DNA of 15,712 nt from Zygnema cylindricum (Eukaryota > Streptophyta > Zygnematophyceae > Zygnematales > Zygnemataceae): assembly GCA_037447655.1 (NCBI GenBank), contig JBBHKE010003126.1:64001-79712 (forward strand). Direction: 5' to 3'. A model generated the notes under the pieces. That model was not told the DNA's origin. It did no database searches and saw nothing but the letters and a program-made list of their open reading frames with translations. Positions 8,667 through 15,702 of this stretch are shown piece by piece. The position numbers and the translations under genes were made by a program. How positions within the stretch are numbered: the stretch's first letter is position 1; every line of letters begins with the position of its first letter.

Positions 8667-8762
8667 GGGAGAAAGAGAGGGAGAGGGAGAGGTAGAGGGA
8701 GAGGTAGAGGGAGAGGGAGAGGCAGAGAGAGAGAGAGGGGGAGGGAGAGGGTGGAGGGAGAA
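8667..8762. repeat. GA-rich microsatellite
   Basis: About 96 bp of almost pure purine built from GAGAGG, GGGAGA and GAGGTA-type words on the plus strand. It starts exactly where the copia RNase H match stops. It creates long open frames in several phases (Ser/Leu/Pro-rich on the minus strand), which are artefacts. From 8763 to about 8960 I see nothing recognisable beyond AT-rich sequence. Confidence 0.9.
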
Positions 8763-8962
8763 CGAGGTGTCGTGCATGAGAGGCAAGCAAGCGAACATGC
8801 ATCACAACCAGCAAAGTCATGCTCACAAACATATATACAAATGAACATAAATATGAAAAGACAAAAAATAAATACACCATGAAAGGTATAAAGGTGAAAA
8901 TGACCCAAAGAGAAAAGGGGAAAGAATACTCCCCTAAAGTGAAGTGAACCCAATAATGAGAC

Positions 8963-9616
8963 CGATTGTGTTTCTGATGTGGAAACACGGGGCACGATGC
9001 CCGCATGTGCCCGGATAAGTCCGCCACATGCACCCATTGCAACCAAAAGGGACATTATGTCCACCGTTGCCATGTTAAGGATCCTAATTATTCCTATCAG
9101 AATCAGATTCAGAACGGTGGAATTCCTGCCCGTTCTGCCAAGCCGGTCACTCCTCCTACCGAGACAGAGAAAGAGGCGACTCCGCCTAGGATCTCTCGAA
9201 GAGAGAGAGAAAAGGCCGAGTTACAAGTCATGATGGCCGCCATGATGAAGGAGCAATTTGCTGCCTTCATGGCCGAGATGAAACCCCAATTCACGGGGAT
9301 GGCAAGGACAGTCGTCCACACGCCATCGTTGGTTGGTCGAATCCTCCGGGATTCCACTGTCCAACAACGGGCAGCCACTTTTGATAAGGGATCCCCTGAT
9401 CATAATCGGGACGGTAAATTACAGAATTCCCGTATTCCACTTTCTTTCGAGAAAGAATCTCTCTCTCCTCTACCAGACACAGCTTCCTCCATTGTAGCTG
9501 AAGCTCTCACTATTCTGGATAGTACCATACATGATGNNNNNNNNNNTTTTAAACCTTCTATCCTGGGAGAGAGAGTCTCTCGGACATGTTTTCCAGTTGA
9601 AACTGGGAGATATTGA
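8963..9616 (+). pseudogene. Retroelement gag-like fragment with two CCHC zinc knuckles
   Basis: The frame through 9005 encodes two adjacent knuckles: C-F-stop-C-GNTG-H-DARM-C (8969-9010) and C-TH-C-NQKG-H-YVHR-C, each with C-x2-C-x4-H-x4-C spacing. The first holds an in-frame TGA at 8975-8977, so the gene is broken. Downstream is a Pro/Thr/Glu-rich linker (TPPTETEKEATPP), a basic segment (RISRREREK) and a Met-rich helix (MMAAMMKEQFAAFMAEM), then sequence with no match I know. The frame enters the 10-N gap at 9537 and closes at 9616 beyond it. Two knuckles are characteristic of nucleocapsid regions of retroelements; the family cannot be named. The gap may hide more. Confidence 0.55.
9537..9546. 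other. Assembly gap (10 N)
   Basis: Ten unknown bases. The round number suggests a placeholder, so the true gap length is unknown and continuity across it is uncertain. Confidence 0.97.
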
Positions 9617-10382
9617 ATGACGATTCCCCTCGTTTAAGTCTCTAATAAAAACGATAGCTGAAACCCCTCAGAATGGAAATGTACCCACCTTCACCTGTCT
9701 CAAAAACATACGGTTCCACCGTCAATAAAAACAACTTTGTGTTTCCCCAGTCCCAATAGATTCTCCGAAGCACACTCGATGAATGAGACTCCCGGTTACC
9801 AAGAGGGGTGCAGACGAGAATAAAAAATGCATTTAACAAGCATAATAACAAAGAGGTAGATTTAGCGTGGGCCACAACTTTCTTCCCTAATGGATTGTTG
9901 TTCAGACTTCTAAAGGACCTATGCAACTCTGACAGCTCCATTGGCCCTCAGAGTAAGTAGCTCACACGAAGCCTCTTAGATAACCCTGACCCCTTTGTGT
10001 TTCAACAAAAATAACTGCCACCTTGGCATACAAAAACTCTGTCCACTTCCACCCATGTAAAGGTAAGACTCCCCAAAGTCGATAGCAAAAATAATCTCTG
10101 AATTTGCTCCCCTTAGCAGTAAGTTATAGAGGGTCAAAGTTGACCTTTTGTACAGGCTCTCTGAGAGAGAGGGTCCTATCTTCCAAATTTTCCTAAGTCA
10201 TATCTCTCTCTAAAACTCTATCTACTAAAGTACAACACCAATCAAAATACTGTGTCGTATAGAAAGGTACAGTTACCGGTGTACTTTCAGTACGAACATT
10301 GTACCACATGGCCAACCAGTCGACACATGTCATATCTAGATTAGTTCTCGTAATCCCCGGAGATGTCGTAATCGAATGTGGT
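9617..10382. other. No assigned gene; protein-like fragments on the minus strand
   Basis: No intact gene. The minus strand has stretches that read like decayed protein: IYWDWGNTKLFLLTVEPYVF and ETGEGGYISILRGFSYRFY (about 9645-9770), HGWKWTEFLYAKVAVIFVET and RGQGYLRGF (about 9980-10060), and NVRTESTPVTVPFYTTQYFD (about 10230-10310). The first two share a W-x-W ... F-ET-x-G-x-GY ... RGF pattern, hinting at a diverged duplication. Stops interrupt all of them. I recognise no family, and chance is possible. Confidence 0.25.
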
Positions 10383-10536
10383 CGTGCCACTTGTCAATCG
10401 ATGTGGCGGTGATCAAAAACCGCCAAAATCTTATTCTGCGATCTCGGCATCCTTTGCGGTCGTCCAATCAAAACCGGGTTTTAATCATAGCCGTCATAAA
10501 TCGTTGCGCGATATTTGTTTCGCTTTCGAACCAAAA
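10383..10536 (+). repeat. Left member of a diverged inverted repeat pair
   Basis: This stretch aligns with the reverse complement of 11729-11890. Shared blocks in the same order are AAAACCGCC, GATCTCGGC, a GGCCGTC-like block, ATCAAAAC-GG-TTTTAAT, TAGCCGT and ATTTGTTTCG. The two could be the ends of one 1.5-kb element (10383-11890) or two insertions of one MITE in opposite orientation. Confidence 0.6.
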
Positions 10537-10562
10537 TGCGCGGTATTTGTTTCGGAACCCTA
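10505..10562 (+). repeat. 32-bp partial tandem duplication
   Basis: TGCGCG[A/G]TATTTGTTTCG occurs at 10505 and again at 10537, period 32, with a GAACC block after each. It lies at the inner end of the inverted repeat arm. From about 10563 to 10936 nothing recognisable was found. Confidence 0.7.
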
Positions 10563-10936
10563 TTGTACTCCGTACTTTACAAACGTGTATCCATGCGCGA
10601 CGTCTATAGTTTCAGTTCAATGACTTTGTTCACGATTTACAGTTAATATATCTGTCAAACCCTATATACCTCAGCAGTGATCCTAGATTATAGGATAAAG
10701 CTACCGTCTATATTAGACTTGACGGACGGTAGGTACTACGATCAAATCCTTGGTCTACAAATATATTTTGGTAAATCTACCAAATTCTACCACCTCTCTC
10801 TCTATCTCTTAAACAACATAGGTAGCTATGGCTCTAGCTTTCTCTTCAACTTTAAGTGGCTGCGACAAGTGTGGGAGCCGAAGAGAGGAGTTAGAAGCAG
10901 GCTCCTTCGACTTCTTTTCTGTCTTTTATTTTAGAC

Positions 10937-11275
10937 CTAGAAAATACTAAGAAATACCTTCACCTTTTCATTTTCAACATGTCCAGCACTCTCTAGCTTT
11001 GTGAAAAGTGTTGCGGGCTCATTACAAAAATCCAACATCTTCCCCCCCTTGTATACATATGCGCTAATTTTCTAATCAGCCAACTGCTGTAGCTAAATTG
11101 TACCACTTCAATACATCTCTATGAGAGCCACCCAAAGATCGGATGCCCTCGCTACGTGCGAATAAAGAGATGCAAGCCCTTGAGTAAGATGGCGGAGGAT
11201 GAACTGCTTTGCCGCCATATTGTTTTACTCCCAGGTATCGGTATCATTCTCCTAGTTCATCGGAATAGGTGACAT
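10937..11275 (-). pseudogene. Ty1/copia gag pseudogene
   Basis: One minus-strand frame from an ATG at 11275 to a stop at 10937 reads as copia gag through five internal stops. Recognisable parts are a start-like MSPIPMN, then MAAKQFILRHLTQGLASLYS, RASDLWVALIEMY, SGTI, KISAYVYKGGKMLDFCNE and LFTKLESAGHVENEKVKVF. It aligns word for word with the plus-strand remnant (HLTQALATCHL, EDLWRTLVEIYRTGTI, LGSYSYKGGKM), so both come from one copia family. The frame itself shows no shifts, only stops, which suggests point-mutation decay. Lysine-rich sequence to the left (down to about 10870) may be the continuation. Confidence 0.8.
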
Positions 11276-11399
11276 GAATGCCAAACCGATTGCTATCGGT
11301 GTGATCGTCTCTTTCTCCTTTCCTTTGTCCAACACCTCCCCTTTGTTGAAATCACTAGATTTAGGGGAGATATTTTTTATGTCTTAATTGATTAGAATA

Positions 11400-11640
11400 A
11401 GCTAAAAGAAAAAGCGTAGGCAGCCTGCCTCCATCTTCTCACTATAGCCCCCATACTTGTTGTAGTCACTGAAGAAGAGAGAGGGCGGTGGAGCCATGGC
11501 TGCCTCAGCTCTTTAGGCAGGGCTAAAGATTGACCTAAGTCACTCTCAACAAAAAGGTTGAGTCCTGCAGGACTCGAACCTCCAACCGGCAAAGCAAGGC
11601 GTAGCCGTCAGCTCTTACCGGTCTGTCGTAGTAGTCCGTT
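11400..11640 (-). mobile_element. tRNA-like sequence, probably a SINE
   Basis: On the minus strand GGTTCGAGTCC (11580-11570) is a perfect RNA polymerase III B box in a T-arm-like context, preceded about 50 bases earlier by CGGTAAGAGC, the end of a D-arm-like segment, with an A-box-like TACGACAGACCGG. The T stem pairs at four of five positions; no complete acceptor or anticodon stem forms, so it is not a working tRNA. About 150 bp of unrelated sequence follow, with T runs (CTTTTT at about 11556-11551 and TTTTTCTTTT near 11410). A tRNA-like head plus a tRNA-unrelated body fits a plant SINE. Ends are approximate and no target duplication was identified. Confidence 0.45.
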
Positions 11641-11728
11641 AGAATACATATGGTTTGATTGTTATTTAAACATTAGCTAGATCATTAATTTGATTAACGG
11701 AATAACAAATTGAGGACATAGAAACTAG

Positions 11729-11890
11729 TTTAGTTTTTAGTACGCACGAAACAAATGTACCGGACGTTTGTTATTTTGAACGGCTAGCATTAAAAGCCTG
11801 TTTTGATCCGACGGCCCTCCTCCTCGCCGAGATCCCAAAATGACCGCCTTGGCGGTTTTAGGATTTGCCATGACTTGTCAACACGTGTCA
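11729..11890 (-). repeat. Right member of a diverged inverted repeat pair
   Basis: Reverse-complement counterpart of 10383-10536; see that entry for the shared blocks. The inner end carries CGAAACAAATGTA, matching the TTTGTTTCG block of the partner. It contains a CCGCCTTGGCGG palindrome and ends near ACACGTGTCA. The solo gypsy LTR begins about 70 bp further right. Confidence 0.6.
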
Positions 11891-11963
11891 AGATATCATT
11901 GAATAGCCTGAATCCTCGGGAGCGCGAGGACAAGTGTGAAGGAGACAGACGCCCTCTCTATGG

Positions 11964-12482
11964 TGTAAAAGAGGTAGCAACACCCCACAATACGTCACAA
12001 TGCACAGCGGAAAATACCAAGGATCTCCTCGTAGCAACAGCAGGAGCACACAGAACTCACAGACAAGGTTGGGCTTTATTACTTGAAAAGAGAGTACAAG
12101 GTTGCGCTAGCTGCGTAAGTCTATTTCAGGTCTACTTCCGGTCCCCTATTCACTAGGTCTACCTGTCTATTTAAACTAGCTAACTGCTGGTCAACTTAGT
12201 ACTATACAGCTGTACACGTGGACCTTCGCGGCCAATCCAAGATCTATCCAAACTTCCTTCTAGAACTATACAGTTCAATCTACACAATTGCGGCGTTGCT
12301 ATGCTGCGCTGCTACGCCGCTGCGCTACTACTTGCTACGCCGCTAAGTTGTTATGCTGCTATGCTGCGCTGGTCTGGAATCGCAGCTGCGCTGCTCTGGC
12401 ATCGCAACTGCGCTGCTCTGAAATCGCAACTATAGCAGCCTAGCCCTAACTACTAAGTACCCAATTCTGTAACCCTGTTACA
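11964..12482 (-). mobile_element. Solo LTR of the same chromovirus family
   Basis: A complete 519-bp LTR with TG...CA ends and no internal region on either side. It differs from the 5' LTR at 6439-6957 by about ten substitutions and no indels, so it is of similar age. TATA-like box (12167-12175), AATAAA and the 22-bp tandem units (12364-12429) are preserved. The flanking pentamers differ (TATGG left, GTTTC right), which is not what intra-element LTR recombination leaves behind. Confidence 0.95.
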
Positions 12483-12870
12483 GTTTCCCTCCAGACTATT
12501 TTCTACTTGCTGTGATTTGTGAATTGTGTCTGTGGACTTGGCGTTTTCTTGCTATCTGGACGTTGACCGCACGGGCTGGTACTCACCTTGTCTGGCCTTG
12601 GAGGAATGCCGGTTATCTCGGCTCTTTCATCCGGCTAAGGAAGGGTTCTTACAAGCTGATTGGACTCCTGTAGGGAATATTGATGACTTCAGGGCCTTGT
12701 GGCTAGTGTCGCAAATAGAATTCCATCCTTACTTACCTGATCTTGTTTTGTCTTTTTTTCCCTTGCTAAGTCTATGTTTTCGAAATAATTTGCTTGTTTT
12801 TCGAGCAGATTCATTTATTATTTCTTGCAGTATATATGCTTTGTACACCGATTGTGGTCCCAAATAATGT
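12483..12870 (+). other. Unassigned stretch with a coding-like segment
   Basis: A plus-strand frame open from about 12526 to 12867 has a protein-like part (ALEECRLSRLFHPAKEGFLQ, then ADWTPVGNIDDFRALWLVSQ) before becoming Phe/Leu-rich low complexity. It has no ATG at its start (GTG/TTG only), so it is not a gene as it stands. It may be a relic of a gene or retroelement interrupted by the solo LTR. Confidence 0.2.
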
Positions 12871-13681
12871 ACTCCATGTTTATAGTCTTGTGAACTCATT
12901 TTGGCGCTTTCCTCTTTTCGACCCCCGAGAAAGAGAATCCAGCTCTTCAATTTTTTTTTATAAAAAATCACCTCGCGAGTTGATTTTAGATGAAGTATCA
13001 CCCAACAACAAATGACAAACGATCCACGCACGCGCCACACGAGTTTGAAAATTTTAGGACGAGGGAGAGTACTCGCTATTTTTCTCCCTACCCGTCACGC
13101 GCATGTACGGAAAAACTTTGCAGGGGTCTCGGACCTCCACTTTCATTCATGGGTCCGTTGCAGAATTTTACGTCGTCGTCGCCTTTCGCCTCTCCCTCTC
13201 ACACTATCGCTTTTTTCTCACACTTTTTAGAATGGGACACGACAATACTAAAATATAAAATGAAAGATATTTGAAAAATAATTATTTTGACTACCTTTAT
13301 GCATATTTGTATGGCAAGTTCAGTGAGAAAAGTTGAAAAAACGAAACCGGGAAACCATGGCAAGTTCTTGAATCAATTGCGTGGTTCACACTTGAAAAAG
13401 GGGAAAACGGATGTCATAAATTTTGTGATCCATACGCCAAATTTTATAATATGACAAAAAACGTGGCGGTGACGGTTGGGACGGTTATTTCGACTGTTTT
13501 GGAGTGTAGCGGCGGACTAAAAATGCAGTTTTAGGGTGGACTTCCATTCATAAATGTCCAATTCGTACGGATTTGGACTTTTTTCCGAAAACTACGTAGT
13601 ATTCGCTTGTTTCGTAAATATCGTAAATTTCGTACGTCACACTGTATGAATAGTTGTACGGACATTAAAAATAAAATACGT
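12871..13681. other. Non-coding, AT-rich; no gene seen
   Basis: No protein-like frame, RNA gene or long repeat recognised. Local features are T and A runs at 12950-12968, a GTCGTCGTCGCC run near 13171, and a 23-base near-perfect hairpin at 13556-13578 (GTCCAA...TTGGAC around CGTACG). CG-containing words such as TTTCGTA and CGTACG recur towards the foldback cluster that follows. Confidence 0.6.
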
Positions 13682-13780
13682 TGCTTCATTTGCGCGCTCG
13701 TATTTTTTATATGTCCTCCACTCCGTCATCAGAAGGAAGCGGCCGTTGGAGACGCCATAAATTCCACCGCTCGCTGCTAC
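13682..13780 (+). repeat. Foldback-cluster module P, copy 1
   Basis: A roughly 100-bp module starting TGCTTCATTTGCGCGC and containing TCCTCCACTCCG, GCCGTTGGA, ACGCC, TAAATTCC and CGCTCGC-GCTAC. Copy 2 is at 14125-14220 in the same orientation, and an inverted partial copy at 14041-14117. The end of copy 1 runs directly into foldback 1 at 13778. Confidence 0.8.
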
Positions 13781-13986
13781 ACCGTGCATCGCTATTTGGG
13801 TTAATAATATTTTCGTCACTTAAAACTTTGTTTTTACGTGCACGTTTGTCCGAAAGTTGGTCGGACGGTCGCTATTGAATTATAAGTTGCTCACCTCTAA
13901 ACTGGCGGTCTCTAATAAAAAATCGGACAAGTGTGTACGGGTAAGTAAAGAAAAAACATTAACGCTAATAGCGATACACGGTGTAG
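13778..13986. repeat. Foldback element 1 (MITE-like)
   Basis: The left arm 13778-13856 pairs with the right arm 13919-13986 as an inverted repeat with a loop of about 60 bp. The outer ends read TACACCGTGCATCGCTATT and, on the other strand, TACACCGTGTATCGCTATT; the inner ends are TTGTCCGA-like on both. The left arm is about 11 bp longer, so pairing has an internal bulge. No coding capacity. It is a diverged relative of foldback 2 at 14902-15140. Confidence 0.7.
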
Positions 13987-14009
13987 TTCGTTGAACTTTT
14001 CAAAAGTTG

Positions 14010-14036
14010 TGCTTCATATGCGGGCGCGTATTTTTA
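14010..14036 (+). repeat. Module P, 5' fragment
   Basis: GCTTCATATGCGGGCGCG followed by TATTTTTAT repeats the first third of module P in plus orientation and then stops at the left arm of foldback 3. Confidence 0.6.
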
Positions 14037-14040
14037 TCTG

Positions 14041-14217
14041 AGCGGCGAGCGGCGGAATTTATGGCATCTTACGGCCAGCAACAGAATTTATGGCGTCTCC
14101 AACGGCTGCTTCCTTCAGCCGTTTTGCTTCATTTGCGCGCGCGTATTTTAATGTCCTCCACTCCGCCATCGGAAGGTAGCCGCCGTTGGATACGCCGTAA
14201 ATTCCGCGCTCGCCGCT
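14041..14217. repeat. Foldback element 3, built from inverted copies of module P
   Basis: The left arm begins AGCGGCGAGCGGCGGAATTT and the right arm, reverse-complemented, begins AGCGGCGAGCGCGGAATTT; both continue to CCAACGGC and CTTCC/CTACC. The left arm contains a duplicated AATTTATGGC with about 29 extra bases (14068-14096 region). The loop holds the TGCTTCATTT...CTCCACTCCG part of module P. The left arm can pair equally with module P copy 1 (13733-13777). Confidence 0.75.
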
Positions 14218-14220
14218 ACT
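14125..14220 (+). repeat. Module P, copy 2
   Basis: Direct repeat of 13682-13780, about 85-90 percent identical by eye, sharing TGCTTCATTTGCGCGC, TGTCCTCCACTCCG and GCCGTTGGA. Its second half forms the right arm of foldback 3. Confidence 0.8.
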
Positions 14221-14901
14221 GTAGTTGGTTGCACGTTTCAATTTTTAGGGTATTGAATATTTAAATATTTAAATTTGAAAAGTAAAACAAAAGTACGAAT
14301 TTTACCTACGAATTTTAAAATTTTGAAATTGTTTTATGCGCACTGTACGTAGTAATCGTTAGTTTACTCTGTACGATTTATGCGGATAGGACATCTATGC
14401 TCTACTTTGGTAAAAATGATTTTCTCGTACGGCTAAAGTTTTTGTCAAAGTTCCCTGAATTTTAGGGCAAAAAGACAGAGAAAAGTAGATACTTTAATAC
14501 ATGGGGACGTACCCTAATTGCTGGTTACTGGAAATGTTGGTAAATCGATTGCTATTTGGCCGATAACAGCTACGTGGTAGAACTCGATTCAATGTGCATG
14601 TGTGTAAACGATGCAAATTCAATACACGCTAATAGCGTTGGACGACGGAGCGAACGTCGTGTAGTTTAACGACTGTTAGTTAGAACTGTCACTATTGTTA
14701 AGAAGTGTGTCATTTAGTGGCCGAAGATACCCCACGTAGGATGCTCGTGTTTCCATTGGTCGAGTACAGTACAGTACCTGAACGCGGTTTTGTTCTTCAG
14801 TGCAGTACACCACGTCACCACCCATCGTTTAGTGATTTATCGTCAGCGTTAGTGTTCTATTCTCTGTGTTGCAGGACTGTGGGACTGCACACCTGTGTTC
14901 T
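14221..14901. other. Non-coding, AT-rich; half-copy of the foldback arm
   Basis: No gene seen. At about 14590-14664 there is a sequence like the right arm of foldback 1 (GTGTGTAAACG, then ACACGCTAATAGCG and GTCGTGTAG) with an 18-base insertion containing a perfect ACGACG/CGTCGT hairpin; no partner arm was found for it. 14255-14330 is a run of AATTT/AAATTT words. GTACAGTACAGTACC at about 14764 is a short ACAGT tandem. Confidence 0.5.
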
Positions 14902-15140
14902 TTACGACAGTACACCGTGTATCACCGTTAGCATAAATGATTTTTCAGGTCTTTCAAATCATTTTTTTTCGTGTACACGTGTCGGATAGCTAATGCAATG
15001 GTAACAACGGGACGGCATATTTTTGATCTTCCCATTAGCAGTATAAAGTGAAAATCGGACAGGTGTGAACGGAGAAAAGCTGATATGAACGCCGAAAATA
15101 GTCATTAACGCTTAACAATGAAACACAGTGTTACTGTAAC
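14902..15140. repeat. Foldback element 2 (MITE-like), ending just before a TATA box
   Basis: The left arm 14902-14987 and right arm 15051-15140 are inverted repeats about 70 percent identical by eye. The left starts TTACGACAGTACACCGTGTA; the right, reverse-complemented, starts GTTACAGTAACACTGTGTTT; both proceed to GTGTC[G/C]GAT or CTGTCCGAT at the loop. The loop is 63 bp. Arms and layout match foldback 1. The right end lies about 10 bp upstream of the TATA box of the plastid-protein gene. Confidence 0.7.
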
Positions 15141-15149
15141 GCACTGTAT

Positions 15150-15157
15150 TATATAAA
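15150..15157 (+). promoter_or_regulatory. TATA box of the downstream gene
   Basis: TATATAAA followed by GG is a textbook plant TATA box. Transcription would start near 15180-15190, just where the tandem repeats begin, giving a 5' leader of about 135 bases before the ATG at 15321 with no upstream ATG. Confidence 0.7.
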
Positions 15158-15185
15158 GGCAGTCAGGAACATCTTGATCCCTTGT

Positions 15186-15237
15186 CACTTACAAGAAGTT
15201 TGACACTAACAAGAAGTTTGCACTTACAAGAAGTTTG
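15186..15237 (+). repeat. Three 17-bp tandem repeats in the 5' leader
   Basis: CACTTACAAGAAGTTTG at 15186, CACTAACAAGAAGTTTG at 15204 and CACTTACAAGAAGTTTG at 15221; one extra A separates the first two. They fall at or just after the predicted transcription start, so they would be part of the mRNA leader or of a downstream promoter element. Confidence 0.9.
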
Positions 15238-15320
15238 CTCTTCCAAGCTTCATTTTTAGCTGCGCTTTTAGAGTAAATAAAAGTGAGCTGCAGTACTCTT
15301 ATTGAGCAACAAGCGGCTGT

Positions 15321-15702
15321 ATGTCGTCCATGGCTTTGTCTTCTTGTGTGCTTGTCTCACCTTTGAAGCTGGAAAGTCAGGATCTAAGTTTTGGACAGCA
15401 GTTCCAGTGCTCTGCAAACCTTTCCTATTTTAGGTCTTCGAGTCCTTCATTCTGCAATGTGACTGCAAAACCTCAGTTTCTTTGTAAAATCTCTTCTTTT
15501 GGTGTTTCTTCCAAACTAGTCTGGCTTGGAAGCGGGAGAGACAGAAATTTAAAGTGTAAGAGTTTTGGTGGTAACCGTTTCTTTTTCAACAAAATTTCCA
15601 GGAGTGTCGTAGTTAGATCTGGTGTTGAAGATCCTGGAAAGGAAAAAAAAGTAGAAAGCGAGCCGAAAGATCCTTCTGAGTCGCAAAATGGTGGAACAAT
15701 AG
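15321..15702 (+). CDS. Exon 1 of an unidentified, probably chloroplast-targeted protein
   Basis: From ATG 15321 the frame is open for 127 codons and one base to AG|GTACGT at 15701-15708, a consensus plant splice donor; the exon would end at 15702 in phase 1. The protein starts MSSMALSSCVLVSPLKL and for about 95 residues is rich in Ser, Phe, Lys and Arg and nearly free of acidic residues, as in chloroplast transit peptides. A plausible cleavage site is near SRSVVVRSG, after which the sequence turns acidic and Lys/Glu/Ser-rich (EDPGKEKKVESEP). The second ATG at 15330 has the better context (CCATGGC) and could be the start. The mature domain lies beyond the window, so the protein cannot be named. 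A TATA box and a leader lie at the expected distances upstream. Frame open to 15712. Confidence 0.72.

Noticed and set aside
8561-9073. A 170-residue minus-strand protein with apparent membrane segments
   Set aside because: Its middle is a translated GA microsatellite and its hydrophobic part comes from AT-rich DNA antisense to the zinc-knuckle fragment. Only the last 34 codons (copia RNase H) are real.
11555-11640. A functional tRNA gene
   Set aside because: The B box is perfect, but no 7-bp acceptor stem or regular anticodon stem can be formed.
13607-13878. Short plus-strand frames of about 65 codons in the foldback cluster
   Set aside because: They fall in repeat modules and hairpin arms, are not protein-like, and are not kept open in the second module copy.
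15186-15237. A CRISPR-like array
   Set aside because: The units are contiguous tandem repeats of 17 bp without spacers, in a plant promoter context.
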